Source: Bacteroidota bacterium (lineage in GTDB: Bacteria; Bacteroidota; Bacteroidia; B-17B0; Aurantibacillaceae). Taken from it: a stretch of DNA of 64,000 nt. The position numbers were made by a program, and so were the translations under genes. The stretch is from contig JAAFIQ010000007.1 in the NCBI GenBank assembly GCA_013298715.1, positions 90,661 to 154,660 of the forward strand, written 5' to 3'. The first letter of the stretch is position 1. Each line of letters opens with the position of its first letter. The notes beneath the pieces are model-generated. The model made no database searches and had not been told where the DNA came from. It saw only the letters and a program-made list of their open reading frames with translations. Positions 1 to 10,184 of the stretch are shown here, piece by piece.

Positions 1-2478
1 CACGATTATATTGGCATAGAACACCTAATGTTAGGAATGATTAGAGATGGCGATGGTGTTGGTATGCGTTTATTAAAAAACTTAGGCATTGATGTGAATG
101 AGTTTAGAAAGACAATTGAGCAAAACCTTACACCAGGTATGCGCAAATCGAACAATTTGGCAAACATACCGTTGGTAAAACAGGCAGAAAAAACTTTGAA
201 ATTAACATATTTAGAAGCAAAAACCTTTAAATCTATTCAAATAGGTACTGAACATTTGCTGTTATGTATTTTAAAAGATAATGATAATGTAGTTACAAAA
301 ACATTGTTGCGCTATGGCGTAGATTACGATGCTGTGCGTGCTGAATTAGAAGGCTTTTTAGATAACCCAAGCAAAATTGAAAATGCCACACCTAGCGATA
401 GCGATGGCGATGAAGATGATAACTTTGGCGGACAAAAAAACGATCCAAATGCTAGTAAAAAACCTGGTGAGAGCAAAAGCAAAACGCCAGTGCTTGATAA
501 CTTTGGCAGAGATTTAACCAAAATGGCTGAGGATGGGAAGTTAGATCCTGTTGTTGGACGTGAAAAAGAAATTGAGCGTGTATCGCAAATTTTATCGCGC
601 AGAAAAAAGAACAACCCAATTTTAATTGGTGAGCCTGGAGTTGGTAAAAGTAGTATTGCCGAAGGTTTAGCTTTACGAATTGTTCAGCGCAAAGTGAGTC
701 GCGTATTGTTTGGTAAACGTGTTGTAACACTAGATTTAGCAAGCCTTGTGGCTGGAACAAAATACCGTGGTCAGTTTGAAGAGCGCATGAAAGCTGTAAT
801 GAATGAACTTGAAAAAAGCCCTGATGTGATTTTATTTATTGATGAGATTCATACAATTATTGGCGCAGGTGGTGCTAGCGGAAGTTTAGATGCAAGCAAC
901 ATGTTTAAACCAGCCTTAGCGCGTGGCGAAATACAATGTATTGGTGCAACAACGTTAGATGAGTACCGCCAATATATTGAAAAAGATGGTGCTTTGGAGC
1001 GTCGTTTCCAAAAAGTAATTGTTGAACCAGCAACACAAGATGAATCGTTACAAATTTTAAACAACATAAAATCTAAGTACGAAGACCATCATAATGTAAT
1101 TTACACCCCAGAAGCTATCAAAGCTTGCGTGGCGTTAACAGCAAGGTATATAACAGATAGGCATTTGCCAGATAAAGCAATTGATGCGTTAGATGAGGCT
1201 GGGAGTAGGGTTCATATCACCAATATTACGGTGCCTGATGAAATTTTAGAACTTGAAAAAAAGATGGAAGACATTAAGGAGTTAAAAAACCAAGTTGTCA
1301 GAAGTCAGAAATACGAAGAAGCAGCCAGACTGCGTGATACAGAAAAACAGTTACAAGCGCAATTAGAAGCAGCTAAAAAATCTTGGGAAGAGGCCACAAA
1401 ATTAAATCGTGTAACAGTTACCGATGAAAATGTGGCGGAGGTTGTTAGTATGATGAGCGGTGTGCCTGTGCAACGTGTTAATCAAAACGAAAGTGAGAAG
1501 TTGGTTAAAATGAACGATTTACTAAAAGGCAAGGTAATTGGGCAAGACAAAGCATTAGAAAAAGTAGTAAAAGCAATTCAACGTAACCGCGCCGGATTAA
1601 AAGACCCCAATAAACCAATTGGTTCGTTTATATTCTTAGGCCCGACTGGTGTAGGTAAAACGCAATTGGCAAAAGTATTAGCTCGTCATTTATTTGATAA
1701 CGATGATGCGTTAATACGAATTGACATGAGTGAATACATGGAAAAATTTGCTGTAACACGCTTAATTGGAGCGCCTCCTGGATACGTTGGTTACGAAGAA
1801 GGTGGACAGTTAACCGAGAAAGTTCGTCGTCGACCTTATGCGGTTGTATTGTTAGATGAAATTGAAAAAGCACATCCAGATGTGTTTAATATGTTGTTGC
1901 AAGTTTTAGATGATGGCATGCTAACCGATAGTTTAGGAAGAAAAATTGATTTTAAAAACACCATTATTATTATGACAAGTAATATTGGTGTACGTCAGTT
2001 AAAAGATTTTGGAACAGGTGTAGGATTTGGTACAGCTGCCCGAAATGATAACCAAGATGAGGCTTCGAAAGGTGTAATTGAAAATGCGCTTAAGAAAGCC
2101 TTTGCACCGGAATTTTTGAATAGAATTGATGATGTGATAATGTTTAATAGCTTGGCTAAAGAAAGCATTCATAAAATTATTGATATTGAATTAGCAAACT
2201 TATTTGGACGAATTACTGGCCTAGGTTACTCTATTAAAATTACTGATGCTGCAAAAGATTACATAGTAGACAAAGGCTACGATGCTAATTACGGTGCAAG
2301 ACCATTAAAACGCGCCATTCAGAAATATTTAGAAGACCCTATGGCAGAAGAAATTATCAAAAATAATTTAGCCGAGGGTGATGAGTTAGAAGTAGATTAC
2401 AAAAAAGATACTGATGAAATTGTAATAACAGCTAACAAAGCAAAAACCAAAAAAGGCAAAAAAGAAGACAAAGCTTAA
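1..2478 (+). CDS. clpC: ATP-dependent Clp protease ATP-binding subunit ClpC (5' end outside window)
   Basis: Frame is open from base 1 ([17 protein letters not shown]). Clp N-domain, two AAA+ modules ([27 protein letters not shown]), UVR-like middle segment. Confidence 0.95.
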   Translation, partial: HDYIGIEHLMLGMIRDGDGVGMRLLKNLGIDVNEFRKTIEQNLTPGMRKSNNLANIPLVKQAEKTLKLTYLEAKTFKSIQIGTEHLLLCILKDNDNVVTKTLLRYGVDYDAVRAELEGFLDNPSKIENATPSDSDGDEDDNFGGQKNDPNASKKPGESKSKTPVLDNFGRDLTKMAEDGKLDPVVGREKEIERVSQILSRRKKNNPILIGEPGVGKSSIAEGLALRIVQRKVSRVLFGKRVVTLDLASLVAGTKYRGQFEERMKAVMNELEKSPDVILFIDEIHTIIGAGGASGSLDASNMFKPALARGEIQCIGATTLDEYRQYIEKDGALERRFQKVIVEPATQDESLQILNNIKSKYEDHHNVIYTPEAIKACVALTARYITDRHLPDKAIDALDEAGSRVHITNITVPDEILELEKKMEDIKELKNQVVRSQKYEEAARLRDTEKQLQAQLEAAKKSWEEATKLNRVTVTDENVAEVVSMMSGVPVQRVNQNESEKLVKMNDLLKGKVIGQDKALEKVVKAIQRNRAGLKDPNKPIGSFIFLGPTGVGKTQLAKVLARHLFDNDDALIRIDMSEYMEKFAVTRLIGAPPGYVGYEEGGQLTEKVRRRPYAVVLLDEIEKAHPDVFNMLLQVLDDGMLTDSLGRKIDFKNTIIIMTSNIGVRQLKDFGTGVGFGTAARNDNQDEASKGVIENALKKAFAPEFLNRIDDVIMFNSLAKESIHKIIDIELANLFGRITGLGYSIKITDAAKDYIVDKGYDANYGARPLKRAIQKYLEDPMAEEIIKNNLAEGDELEVDYKKDTDEIVITANKAKTKKGKKEDKA

Positions 2479-2480
2479 TA

Positions 2481-2510
2481 AAAAAACCCTCGCATCTGCG
2501 GGGGTTTTTT
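2481..2510 (+). terminator. Rho-independent terminator after clpC
   Basis: AAAAAACCCTCGCA-TC-TGCGGGGGTTTTTT hairpin directly after the clpC stop. Confidence 0.85.
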
Positions 2511-2541
2511 GTTGGGTTAATTCTTTGCTTTACCAACACTA

Positions 2542-3630
2542 CTAAACAAACTTCTCACCTTTGTTTACTTTAACATCGTTTACAAAATTGCGTATTTGCT
2601 GTTCGTCTTCTTTTTTGCAAATCATTAAAACTCCTTCGCTTTCTACTACAATATAATCTTCTAAGCCTTGTAAAACAACCAATTTATCGGTTGGTACGTG
2701 TACAATGCAATTTTTGCTATCGTAGGTCATTACATTTTTTCCTACCAAGGCATTTCGGTTTTTATCTTTATCAATGTGTGTGTACAAACTTCCCCAAGTT
2801 CCTAAATCACTCCATCCAATTATACTAGAACGCACGTAAACATTTTTAGCTTTCTCCATCACACTGTAATCAATAGAAATATTTTTGCAAGTTGCATAAG
2901 CAGTTTCTATAAATTGTTGCTCGGTACTGGTATTGTAATGTTTAATTCCATCTTTAAAAATATTTCCTAATTCTGGGTCATGTGTCTCAATAGCATTAAT
3001 AATACTTTTAGTACTCCAAATAAAAATTCCGCTGTTCCATAAAAAATCGCCACTTTCTAAAAAGAATTTGGCCATTTGATGATCTGGTTTTTCGGTAAAT
3101 GTTTTTACTTTAAAAATACGTTTGTCTTTATCTTTTAAGTCGTTATCAACAAATTGTATATAACCGTAACCTGTATCTGGTCTTGTTGGTTTTATACCCA
3201 AGGTAATTAACGATTGATCTGCTTCAGCCTTTTTAAAACAACTTTGTACCGCTTTTACAAATGTATCTTCCTTTTTTATTAGGTGATCGCTTGGCGCAAC
3301 CAATGTTATTGCATTTGGGTTAAGTTGATGGATTTTGTAACTTGCATAAGCTACGCAGGGCCCTGTGTTTTTGCGTGCAGGTTCGGTTAAAATATTTTCT
3401 GGTGGTAAATTTGATAACTGTTCTTTTACTAAATTTTTATATTCTTTACTCGTTACAACAAAAATATTATTGGGTTTACAAAGTTTAATTAGTCGGTTGT
3501 AAGTTTGTTGAATTAACGTTTCTCCGCTTCCTAATACATCTAAAAACTGCTTAGGGTGCTGACTTGTACTCATAGGCCAAAAGCGCGACCCAATGCCGCC
3601 AGCCATTATAATACCATAATATTTGTCCAT
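2542..3630 (-). CDS. manC: Mannose-1-phosphate guanylyltransferase
   Basis: MDKYYGIIMAGGIGSRFWPMSTSQHPKQFLDVLG nucleotidyltransferase signature. The supplied ORF extends to 3678, but the ATG at 3630 fits the family start. Confidence 0.9.
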   Translation of the reverse strand: MDKYYGIIMAGGIGSRFWPMSTSQHPKQFLDVLGSGETLIQQTYNRLIKLCKPNNIFVVTSKEYKNLVKEQLSNLPPENILTEPARKNTGPCVAYASYKIHQLNPNAITLVAPSDHLIKKEDTFVKAVQSCFKKAEADQSLITLGIKPTRPDTGYGYIQFVDNDLKDKDKRIFKVKTFTEKPDHQMAKFFLESGDFLWNSGIFIWSTKSIINAIETHDPELGNIFKDGIKHYNTSTEQQFIETAYATCKNISIDYSVMEKAKNVYVRSSIIGWSDLGTWGSLYTHIDKDKNRNALVGKNVMTYDSKNCIVHVPTDKLVVLQGLEDYIVVESEGVLMICKKEDEQQIRNFVNDVKVNKGEKFV

Positions 3631-3694
3631 AATTGTAAAAAAGGTATAATTTAAAAGGGTTACTTTAAAATCATACACTTACAAAAATAATTAA

Positions 3695-4384
3695 TTATTG
3701 GTTATCACGTGTGAATTTATACCCTACTCCGCGGATAGATTGAAAATATTTAGGTTCTTTTGGGTTTTCTTCAAAAATTTTACGAAAATTTAATATAAAA
3801 TTATCGATAGTTCTGCTACTCGCATTTTCGTTCGCTGTCCAGAGTGTGTCAATAATTTCCTCCCGCGAAACAACTTTATTACATCTATTTGTAAGTAATT
3901 TTAGTAAACCAATTTCGCGTTTTGATAAAGTGAGTTTTTGTTGTGGTGTAATAATTTCAAATGTTTCAAAATTGATACTGTTATTTTCAAATTCAAAAAT
4001 TTTCTGGTCTACTGATGGGTTGCTGCGTTTTATGAGGTTATTAATTCGCAAAAGCAATTCTTCTAACTCAAAAGGTTTGGTAATGTAATCATCTGCACCA
4101 AGTTTTAAACCTTCAATCTTATCAATACTTTGAGCTTTGGCCGTTAAAAAAATAATAGGTACTTTTTGATTAATTGCTTTCAATTGTCTACACACATCAA
4201 ATCCATTAATTTCGGGTAACATTACATCTAACAAAACCAAATTAATATGGTGCTTTTGTGCCTCAAATTCTTTAATAGCCTGCGATCCGGTTTTTGAAAT
4301 AAGTGTTTTGTACCCTTCTAAATTAAGGTTTAATTGTATGGTTTGAGCCAGCGCTAACTCATCTTCAACTATTTGTATTAGCAT
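3695..4384 (-). CDS. OmpR/PhoB-family response regulator transcription factor
   Basis: Receiver domain (VLLDVMLPEINGFDVCRQL, K in FLTAKAQ) plus winged-helix output domain (RTIDNFILNFRKIFEENPKEPKYFQSIRGVGYKF). Confidence 0.92.
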   Translation of the reverse strand: MLIQIVEDELALAQTIQLNLNLEGYKTLISKTGSQAIKEFEAQKHHINLVLLDVMLPEINGFDVCRQLKAINQKVPIIFLTAKAQSIDKIEGLKLGADDYITKPFELEELLLRINNLIKRSNPSVDQKIFEFENNSINFETFEIITPQQKLTLSKREIGLLKLLTNRCNKVVSREEIIDTLWTANENASSRTIDNFILNFRKIFEENPKEPKYFQSIRGVGYKFTRDNQ

Positions 4385-4497
4385 TGTAACAAAGTTACAT
4401 ATTTTTTGGTAGCCATTAAAAACACGATTCTAACCATTTGAAACATAAATACCTTATATATGCTTTTTTTTAATACATTTGATCTAAAATAACTTAC

Positions 4498-5520
4498 ATG
4501 AAAAAAATTATACTAGGAATTTTATTTTTACTAGGAACAGTTAAAATTCAAGCGCAATCTGTTACGTTAACCGAAGGAGCTAATATGCCGATGGTTGGCG
4601 ACAGTGTAAAATATTATTTAGTTGATAGCTTAGGAATTAATATCTCATCTATAAACAACATTAGTGGTACAAACGTTACCTGGAATTATTCAAGTTTATC
4701 TCTTTTAAGTAATTCTTTAATTACAACACGTTACAAGGCACCATCAGCTGTGCCAAGCGCCAGCGCCTACCCCACTTGCAATGTGGTAGAAGGAACAACA
4801 AACTTTTATAAAAATACCAATGGGGCAAATGCTCAAACTGAATTAGTTGGAAACTCACTTACAGGTTTTACTGCGGCCTTAAATTTTTCAAACCCAGTAA
4901 TAACAGCAAAATATCCCTTTACAAGTACAAACACATTCACGGATTCGTTTAGTGGTTCAGTTACATTTACTTCAAACGGCACATTTAACGGAACAAGCAC
5001 TCTAACTGCAGATGGAACTGGCACAATCGTTTTACCTGGCGGACAAACTATTCCTAACGTTTTGCGTGTAAGATCAAGACAGAATTCAACAATAAGTGGT
5101 ATTATTCCGATTGTTCCTATAGCGGTTAGACTTACCAACTACGATTATTATGCGGCAGGAATAAAATTCCCTGTATTCTCTGTTGCATATACATCAATCG
5201 CTATTTTAACACCAACCGTTACAGGCCAAATTACAAGTAACACGGCAAACGCATTTGTTGGAATTGAAGAAAAGAATTTAGAAGTATCGAATGCAATTAT
5301 CACTTATCCTAACCCTGCCAGTGATATTGTAACCATTTTCAATACCAGCCAAGCAATTGATATTAAAAACATTAGTATTTACAATCAATTAGGCCAACTG
5401 ATAAATATTAATTCATCCTCGTTATCAGAAATTTCTGTTAAAGCGCTAAGTGCTGGTGTTTATTATTTAAGGATAGAAACAAATAAGGGAATTGCCAATA
5501 AGCGATTGGTAAAAGAATAA
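4498..5520 (+). CDS. Secreted T9SS type A sorting-domain protein
   Basis: Signal peptide (MKKIILGILFLLGTVKIQAQ) and C-terminal YPNPASDIVTIF...GVYYLRIETNKGIANKRLVKE sorting domain. Confidence 0.85.
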   Translation: MKKIILGILFLLGTVKIQAQSVTLTEGANMPMVGDSVKYYLVDSLGINISSINNISGTNVTWNYSSLSLLSNSLITTRYKAPSAVPSASAYPTCNVVEGTTNFYKNTNGANAQTELVGNSLTGFTAALNFSNPVITAKYPFTSTNTFTDSFSGSVTFTSNGTFNGTSTLTADGTGTIVLPGGQTIPNVLRVRSRQNSTISGIIPIVPIAVRLTNYDYYAAGIKFPVFSVAYTSIAILTPTVTGQITSNTANAFVGIEEKNLEVSNAIITYPNPASDIVTIFNTSQAIDIKNISIYNQLGQLININSSSLSEISVKALSAGVYYLRIETNKGIANKRLVKE

Positions 5521-6192
5521 CTAAACTTTTACAGCCCTTGTAACCTCAACCTTTCCAGGAGGCCCTAAAAGTTTATCAACCCTAAAGCCAATTTCTTTTA
5601 GCATCCGTTTATAAATACCTTTTGAGCATTGGGTAACAATACAAGCACCAATTGGTAGTTTATTAAATAATTTCTCAAATAGTACCTTCTCCCACATTTC
5701 GGGTGTAACTTGGTGCGAAAAGCCCGAGTAATAAACAACGTGGTAAGGTTTACTCAATTTAAACTCATAAATATCTTTTTCAATTTTTTTAAAATTAAAT
5801 TGCCTATTAATTTGGAGTGGAACGTTCCAAGGAGAATAAATTAAATCAAAGTAATTTAGGCTTAATTCCTTTGTTGGAGCAAGCTCATCATATTTTAACA
5901 ATTTACAAATAGAGGTAGGTATTGGAAATTTATCAATACTGGTGTAACTAACTTTATAATTTCTTTTTGTTGCTTCAAGTAAAGTTAAATAGGCGTGCAA
6001 GCCAGTTCCAAAGCCAACCTCAAGTAAATTAATTGCTTTACCAAAGTTCGCTATGGCGTAATTTAAACCATTTTCTACATAAACCAAATTGCCTTCTTGT
6101 GCGGCACCGTAAATAGAATGGTAAGTTGTGTTTAAATCAGAGTCGTGAAGCGTTAATGTACCATCATCAGTTCTTATAATTTCTAGGTTCAT
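5521..6192 (-). CDS. mnmD: tRNA (mnm5s2U34)-methyltransferase MnmD-like
   Basis: MNLEIIRTDDGTLTLHDSDLNTTYHSIYGAAQE...LLEVGFGTGLHAYLT matches the MnmD family. Start revised to the ATG at 6192. Confidence 0.8.
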   Translation of the reverse strand: MNLEIIRTDDGTLTLHDSDLNTTYHSIYGAAQEGNLVYVENGLNYAIANFGKAINLLEVGFGTGLHAYLTLLEATKRNYKVSYTSIDKFPIPTSICKLLKYDELAPTKELSLNYFDLIYSPWNVPLQINRQFNFKKIEKDIYEFKLSKPYHVVYYSGFSHQVTPEMWEKVLFEKLFNKLPIGACIVTQCSKGIYKRMLKEIGFRVDKLLGPPGKVEVTRAVKV

Positions 6193-6206
6193 TTTGGTAG
6201 GGCTAA

Positions 6207-8474
6207 CTATTCTTTTTTCTTCTTTTTGTAAATTAAAAATAGTAGTACAGGCAGTAAAAATATATCCGCTAAAACTGCTACAATAACTGTGATACAAATT
6301 AAAAAGCCAAAATAAAAGGTGCTTTGAAAATCGCTCAGCATAAGACTCATAAAGCCTCCCATTAAAATAAAGGTGGTTAAAATAATTGGTTTTCCGGTTT
6401 CAAAATAAGTGCGTTTAAAGGCATACATTAAACTTTTACCATAATCTAATTCTATTTTTAAACGCGAAATAAAGTGGATTGTGTCATCTGTTGCAATACC
6501 AAAAGCAATGCTAAATACCAAAGATGTTGCTGCCTTTAACTCAATGCCCGCATAGCCCATAAAACCTGCTATTACAAGTAAAGGAAACACATTTGGAATA
6601 AAAAACACCAAAACCATACGCCAACTTTTATGCAGAAAAAAAGTCAGAATTGCAATAATAATTAAGGAAAAAATAAATCCTTGCACCATATTATCTACCA
6701 TGTATTCGTTGTTTCTATCAATTAAATGAGCGGCTCCCGTAATTTTAAAATCTAGTAAGCTTGTATCGCATTTGGTTGCAATAAATTGCATTAAATTTTT
6801 GTTTCGTTGGTTTATTAAAAGACTTCCCTCATCGCGAATTTTAGAACTGATGCGTGTTTGTTTTAAATCCTGTGTGAGTAACCTTTTTATCTCTTTATTT
6901 TTTTTATTCTCCTTTAGCAGTTCCGTGATGTCAAATAAATCATCGCCAATTGGCATCTTCATAGATTTTGTTTCATTTGCACTAAAATGAATATTACTAA
7001 TTAAACTAGGAAGCGAGAGCACAAACCCAGCCTTGTACTCATTTTTAATAAACGTTTCAACCTTATAAATTTCTTTTAAAACAGAGGTATCTAATACATT
7101 GGCTTTTTTGCAATTTACCAATATTTCAAAAGGTCTAACCCCGCTATAATAGTTGTCAAAAAAATTAAAGTCTTGTTTAATTTTAACCTTCTCACTTAAA
7201 TCTTCCAACAAAATATTGTTTACTTTAATTTTGGATAAACCATATACAGACAATGCAACAATGGCAATAGATGCAAGTAAAATTGTTTTTTGATTTCTAA
7301 AAATCCAAAATAAACCACCACGCATAAGGTTTGTAGTTTTGCTGTTTCCTTGATGCACTGTAATTAACTTTTTAGGTGTAAAGAAATATAAAATTGCTGG
7401 CAATAAGGTGTAACTCAATACAAATGCTATAACCACCCCAATTGAGGTGTATATTCCAAAATCGCGAATGGGTTGGATAGAAGAAAATAGTAGCGATAAA
7501 AATCCAACCACGGTGGTAAGCAACGTTAAAAAGGTAGGAAATCCAACTTCTTTTAAAATCAAGGGATAAATTTTTTCACGTGCAGTTCCTTTGGCTAACT
7601 CTTCAAAATACTTTGTAAAAAAATGCACCACATCGCTCATACCTGCAATAAAAACCATTGTTGGCAACATGGTGCACATTATATCTATTTGTTTTCCAAT
7701 TAAGCTCATTATACCTAAAGTCCATAAAACTGAGAGCAAAACAATGGTAATTGGAACAAGTATACCATACAAACTTTTAAAACTAAACCATAAAAAAATT
7801 ACTACTACGGCAAATGAAAGAATTAAAAACAGAGTAAATTCTTTTGAAAGGTTGGTTAAATAAACGTCTTGAGCGAAAATTCTTCCAACATAATGCACCT
7901 CATCAAACTTAAAATCATTAATCAATTTTTTTAAATTTTTTGCTAAATCGTCGCACTCTCTTTTGGATAGCACGTCCTCGGTTTTTATAAACACACTAAG
8001 CGATTTTCCATTTTCAGGAAAAAATGAACCAACCAGGTAATGCGAATTATAAATAGTAGCGCTATCACTTTTGTAGAGCGACTCGTCATCAATGTGTAAA
8101 ATTTTTGTTTGAACTGGAATTAAACCACCTAAACTTATGTTTTTTAAATTAGTTGGTGAATTAACTCGAACTACATGCTTTACACGCTCAATCTGTTTAC
8201 AAAAACTATCAACTTTTAATAAAAATGGCTTATTAAAAATACCTTTGCTATTCTCAATTGCAACTAGGGCAAACTCGTTGTCGTATTCAAAAGTTTTTCG
8301 ATAATTGTTATAAACCTCTAACTCATGATCTTCATTAGGAAAAAAAGATTCAAAATCGTAGTTAAAACTTAAATTAAATAATCGAAAAACGCTGAGAAGC
8401 GAAAAAAGTACAACAAAAACAAGTACAATTAAATAATATCTTTTTTGATTTTTAATGGTGCGCAAAATTAACAA
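6207..8474 (-). CDS. RND-superfamily (MMPL domain) transporter
   Basis: Two MMPL/SSD-like transmembrane blocks (IGKQIDIMCTMLPTMVFIAGMSDVVHFFTKYFEE; GIATDDTIHFISRLK). The start codon is uncertain. Confidence 0.88.
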   Translation of the reverse strand: MLILRTIKNQKRYYLIVLVFVVLFSLLSVFRLFNLSFNYDFESFFPNEDHELEVYNNYRKTFEYDNEFALVAIENSKGIFNKPFLLKVDSFCKQIERVKHVVRVNSPTNLKNISLGGLIPVQTKILHIDDESLYKSDSATIYNSHYLVGSFFPENGKSLSVFIKTEDVLSKRECDDLAKNLKKLINDFKFDEVHYVGRIFAQDVYLTNLSKEFTLFLILSFAVVVIFLWFSFKSLYGILVPITIVLLSVLWTLGIMSLIGKQIDIMCTMLPTMVFIAGMSDVVHFFTKYFEELAKGTAREKIYPLILKEVGFPTFLTLLTTVVGFLSLLFSSIQPIRDFGIYTSIGVVIAFVLSYTLLPAILYFFTPKKLITVHQGNSKTTNLMRGGLFWIFRNQKTILLASIAIVALSVYGLSKIKVNNILLEDLSEKVKIKQDFNFFDNYYSGVRPFEILVNCKKANVLDTSVLKEIYKVETFIKNEYKAGFVLSLPSLISNIHFSANETKSMKMPIGDDLFDITELLKENKKNKEIKRLLTQDLKQTRISSKIRDEGSLLINQRNKNLMQFIATKCDTSLLDFKITGAAHLIDRNNEYMVDNMVQGFIFSLIIIAILTFFLHKSWRMVLVFFIPNVFPLLVIAGFMGYAGIELKAATSLVFSIAFGIATDDTIHFISRLKIELDYGKSLMYAFKRTYFETGKPIILTTFILMGGFMSLMLSDFQSTFYFGFLICITVIVAVLADIFLLPVLLFLIYKKKKKE

Positions 8475-8542
8475 CTATTGTTGTTAAATAGGATTAAAAA
8501 AACGTGAAATAAAACTTATATTTAGTGCTTAAAAAAATAGTT

Positions 8543-10177
8543 ATGCCAAAAGGAATTTATAAAGTACCAACACCCATAAACGAACCAATAAAACAATACG
8601 CTGCTGGAAGCCCTGAACGTAAAGAATTACAAGCCACTCTTGCAAAATTAAGAGGTATTGAGCTCGATATCCCTATGTATATTGGTGGAAATGAAGTTAG
8701 AAGTAACGTAATAGCTCGCTTGCACCCACCACACGACCATAAACACACCTTAGGTCATTTTCATAAAAGTGATAAAAACCACGTGCAACAAGCCATAGAA
8801 GCAGCGCTGGCAGCAAAAGAAAAATGGGCAAATTTACCATGGGAACACCGTGCAAGTATATTTTTAAAAGCCGCTGATTTAATTGCTGGTCCTTACAGAG
8901 CCAAATTAAATGCAGCAACCATGCTAGGACAGAGTAAAAATGCGTTTCAAGCCGAAATTGATAGTGCCTGCGAAATAATTGACTTTTTACGATTTAATGT
9001 ATCGTTTATGACCGAAATATATTCTGAACAACCAATAAGCGGGCCAGGTATGTGGAACAGAATTGAATGGCGACCATTAGAAGGATTTATTTATGCACTT
9101 ACACCATTTAACTTTACCGCAATTGCAGGTAATTTACCTACAAGTTGCGCTATGATGGGGAATACAGTTGTTTGGAAGCCCAGCAATACGCAAGTTTATA
9201 GCGCAAGTGTGTTGATGGAAGTTTTTCAAAAAGCAGGTGTACCAGCTGGTGTAATTAATTTAATTTACCCAAGCGGGCCAGATGCTGCCGAAGTTATTTT
9301 TAACCATAAAGATTTTGCAGGTATACATTTTACTGGCAGTACAGAGGTTTTTCAAAATATTTGGAAAAGCATTGGAAACAATATTCACAAATATAAATCG
9401 TATCCTAAAATTGTAGGAGAAACTGGTGGAAAAGATTTTATTGTAATTCACAATTCGGCTGATGTAAAAGCAAGTGCTGTGGCTGTTGCCCGCGGAGCAT
9501 TTGAATACCAAGGACAAAAATGCAGCGCATGCTCAAGAGCTTACATCCCAGCAAGTATGTGGCCTTCATTTAAAGAAGAATTTGTTAAGGATGTAAAATC
9601 TATGAAAATGGGAGGTACTGAAGATTTTACCAATTTTGTAAATGCGGTAATTGACGAAAAAAGTTTTGATAAACTGAAAGCTGCAATAGATAAAGCTAAA
9701 AGCGACAAGGGCACAGAGATTGTTGTTGGAGGTAATGCGGATAAATCTGTTGGTTATTTTATTGAGCCAACAGCCATTAAGGTAGAGGATCCGAAATACA
9801 CAACTATGTGCGAAGAATTGTTTGGACCAGTACTTACAATTTATGTTTATGATGATAACAAATTTGAAGAATTGTTGGACGTAGTTGATTCTACAAGCAT
9901 CTATGCGCTAACCGGTTCAATCATCGCTAATGATAGATATGTGATTGATTTGGCAACAAAAAAATTAAGTAACGCTGCTGGTAATTTTTATATTAACGAT
10001 AAGTGTACTGGTGCGGTTGTTGGGCAGCAACCATTTGGTGGCGCACGTGGCAGCGGCACTAATGATAAAGCAGGGCACAAGGTTAATTTATTACGTTGGG
10101 TTAGTCCTCGCACTATTAAAGAAACCTGGGTGCCACCAACAGATTACCGTTACGCCTTTTTAGAAGCGGATAAATAA
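8543..10177 (+). CDS. pruA: L-glutamate gamma-semialdehyde dehydrogenase (delta-1-pyrroline-5-carboxylate dehydrogenase)
   Basis: ALDH fold with KIVGETGGKDFIVIH and GQKCSACSRAY active-site motifs. ATG start at 8543 (MPKGIYKVPT). Confidence 0.93.
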   Translation: MPKGIYKVPTPINEPIKQYAAGSPERKELQATLAKLRGIELDIPMYIGGNEVRSNVIARLHPPHDHKHTLGHFHKSDKNHVQQAIEAALAAKEKWANLPWEHRASIFLKAADLIAGPYRAKLNAATMLGQSKNAFQAEIDSACEIIDFLRFNVSFMTEIYSEQPISGPGMWNRIEWRPLEGFIYALTPFNFTAIAGNLPTSCAMMGNTVVWKPSNTQVYSASVLMEVFQKAGVPAGVINLIYPSGPDAAEVIFNHKDFAGIHFTGSTEVFQNIWKSIGNNIHKYKSYPKIVGETGGKDFIVIHNSADVKASAVAVARGAFEYQGQKCSACSRAYIPASMWPSFKEEFVKDVKSMKMGGTEDFTNFVNAVIDEKSFDKLKAAIDKAKSDKGTEIVVGGNADKSVGYFIEPTAIKVEDPKYTTMCEELFGPVLTIYVYDDNKFEELLDVVDSTSIYALTGSIIANDRYVIDLATKKLSNAAGNFYINDKCTGAVVGQQPFGGARGSGTNDKAGHKVNLLRWVSPRTIKETWVPPTDYRYAFLEADK

Positions 10178-10184
10178 CTATTAT

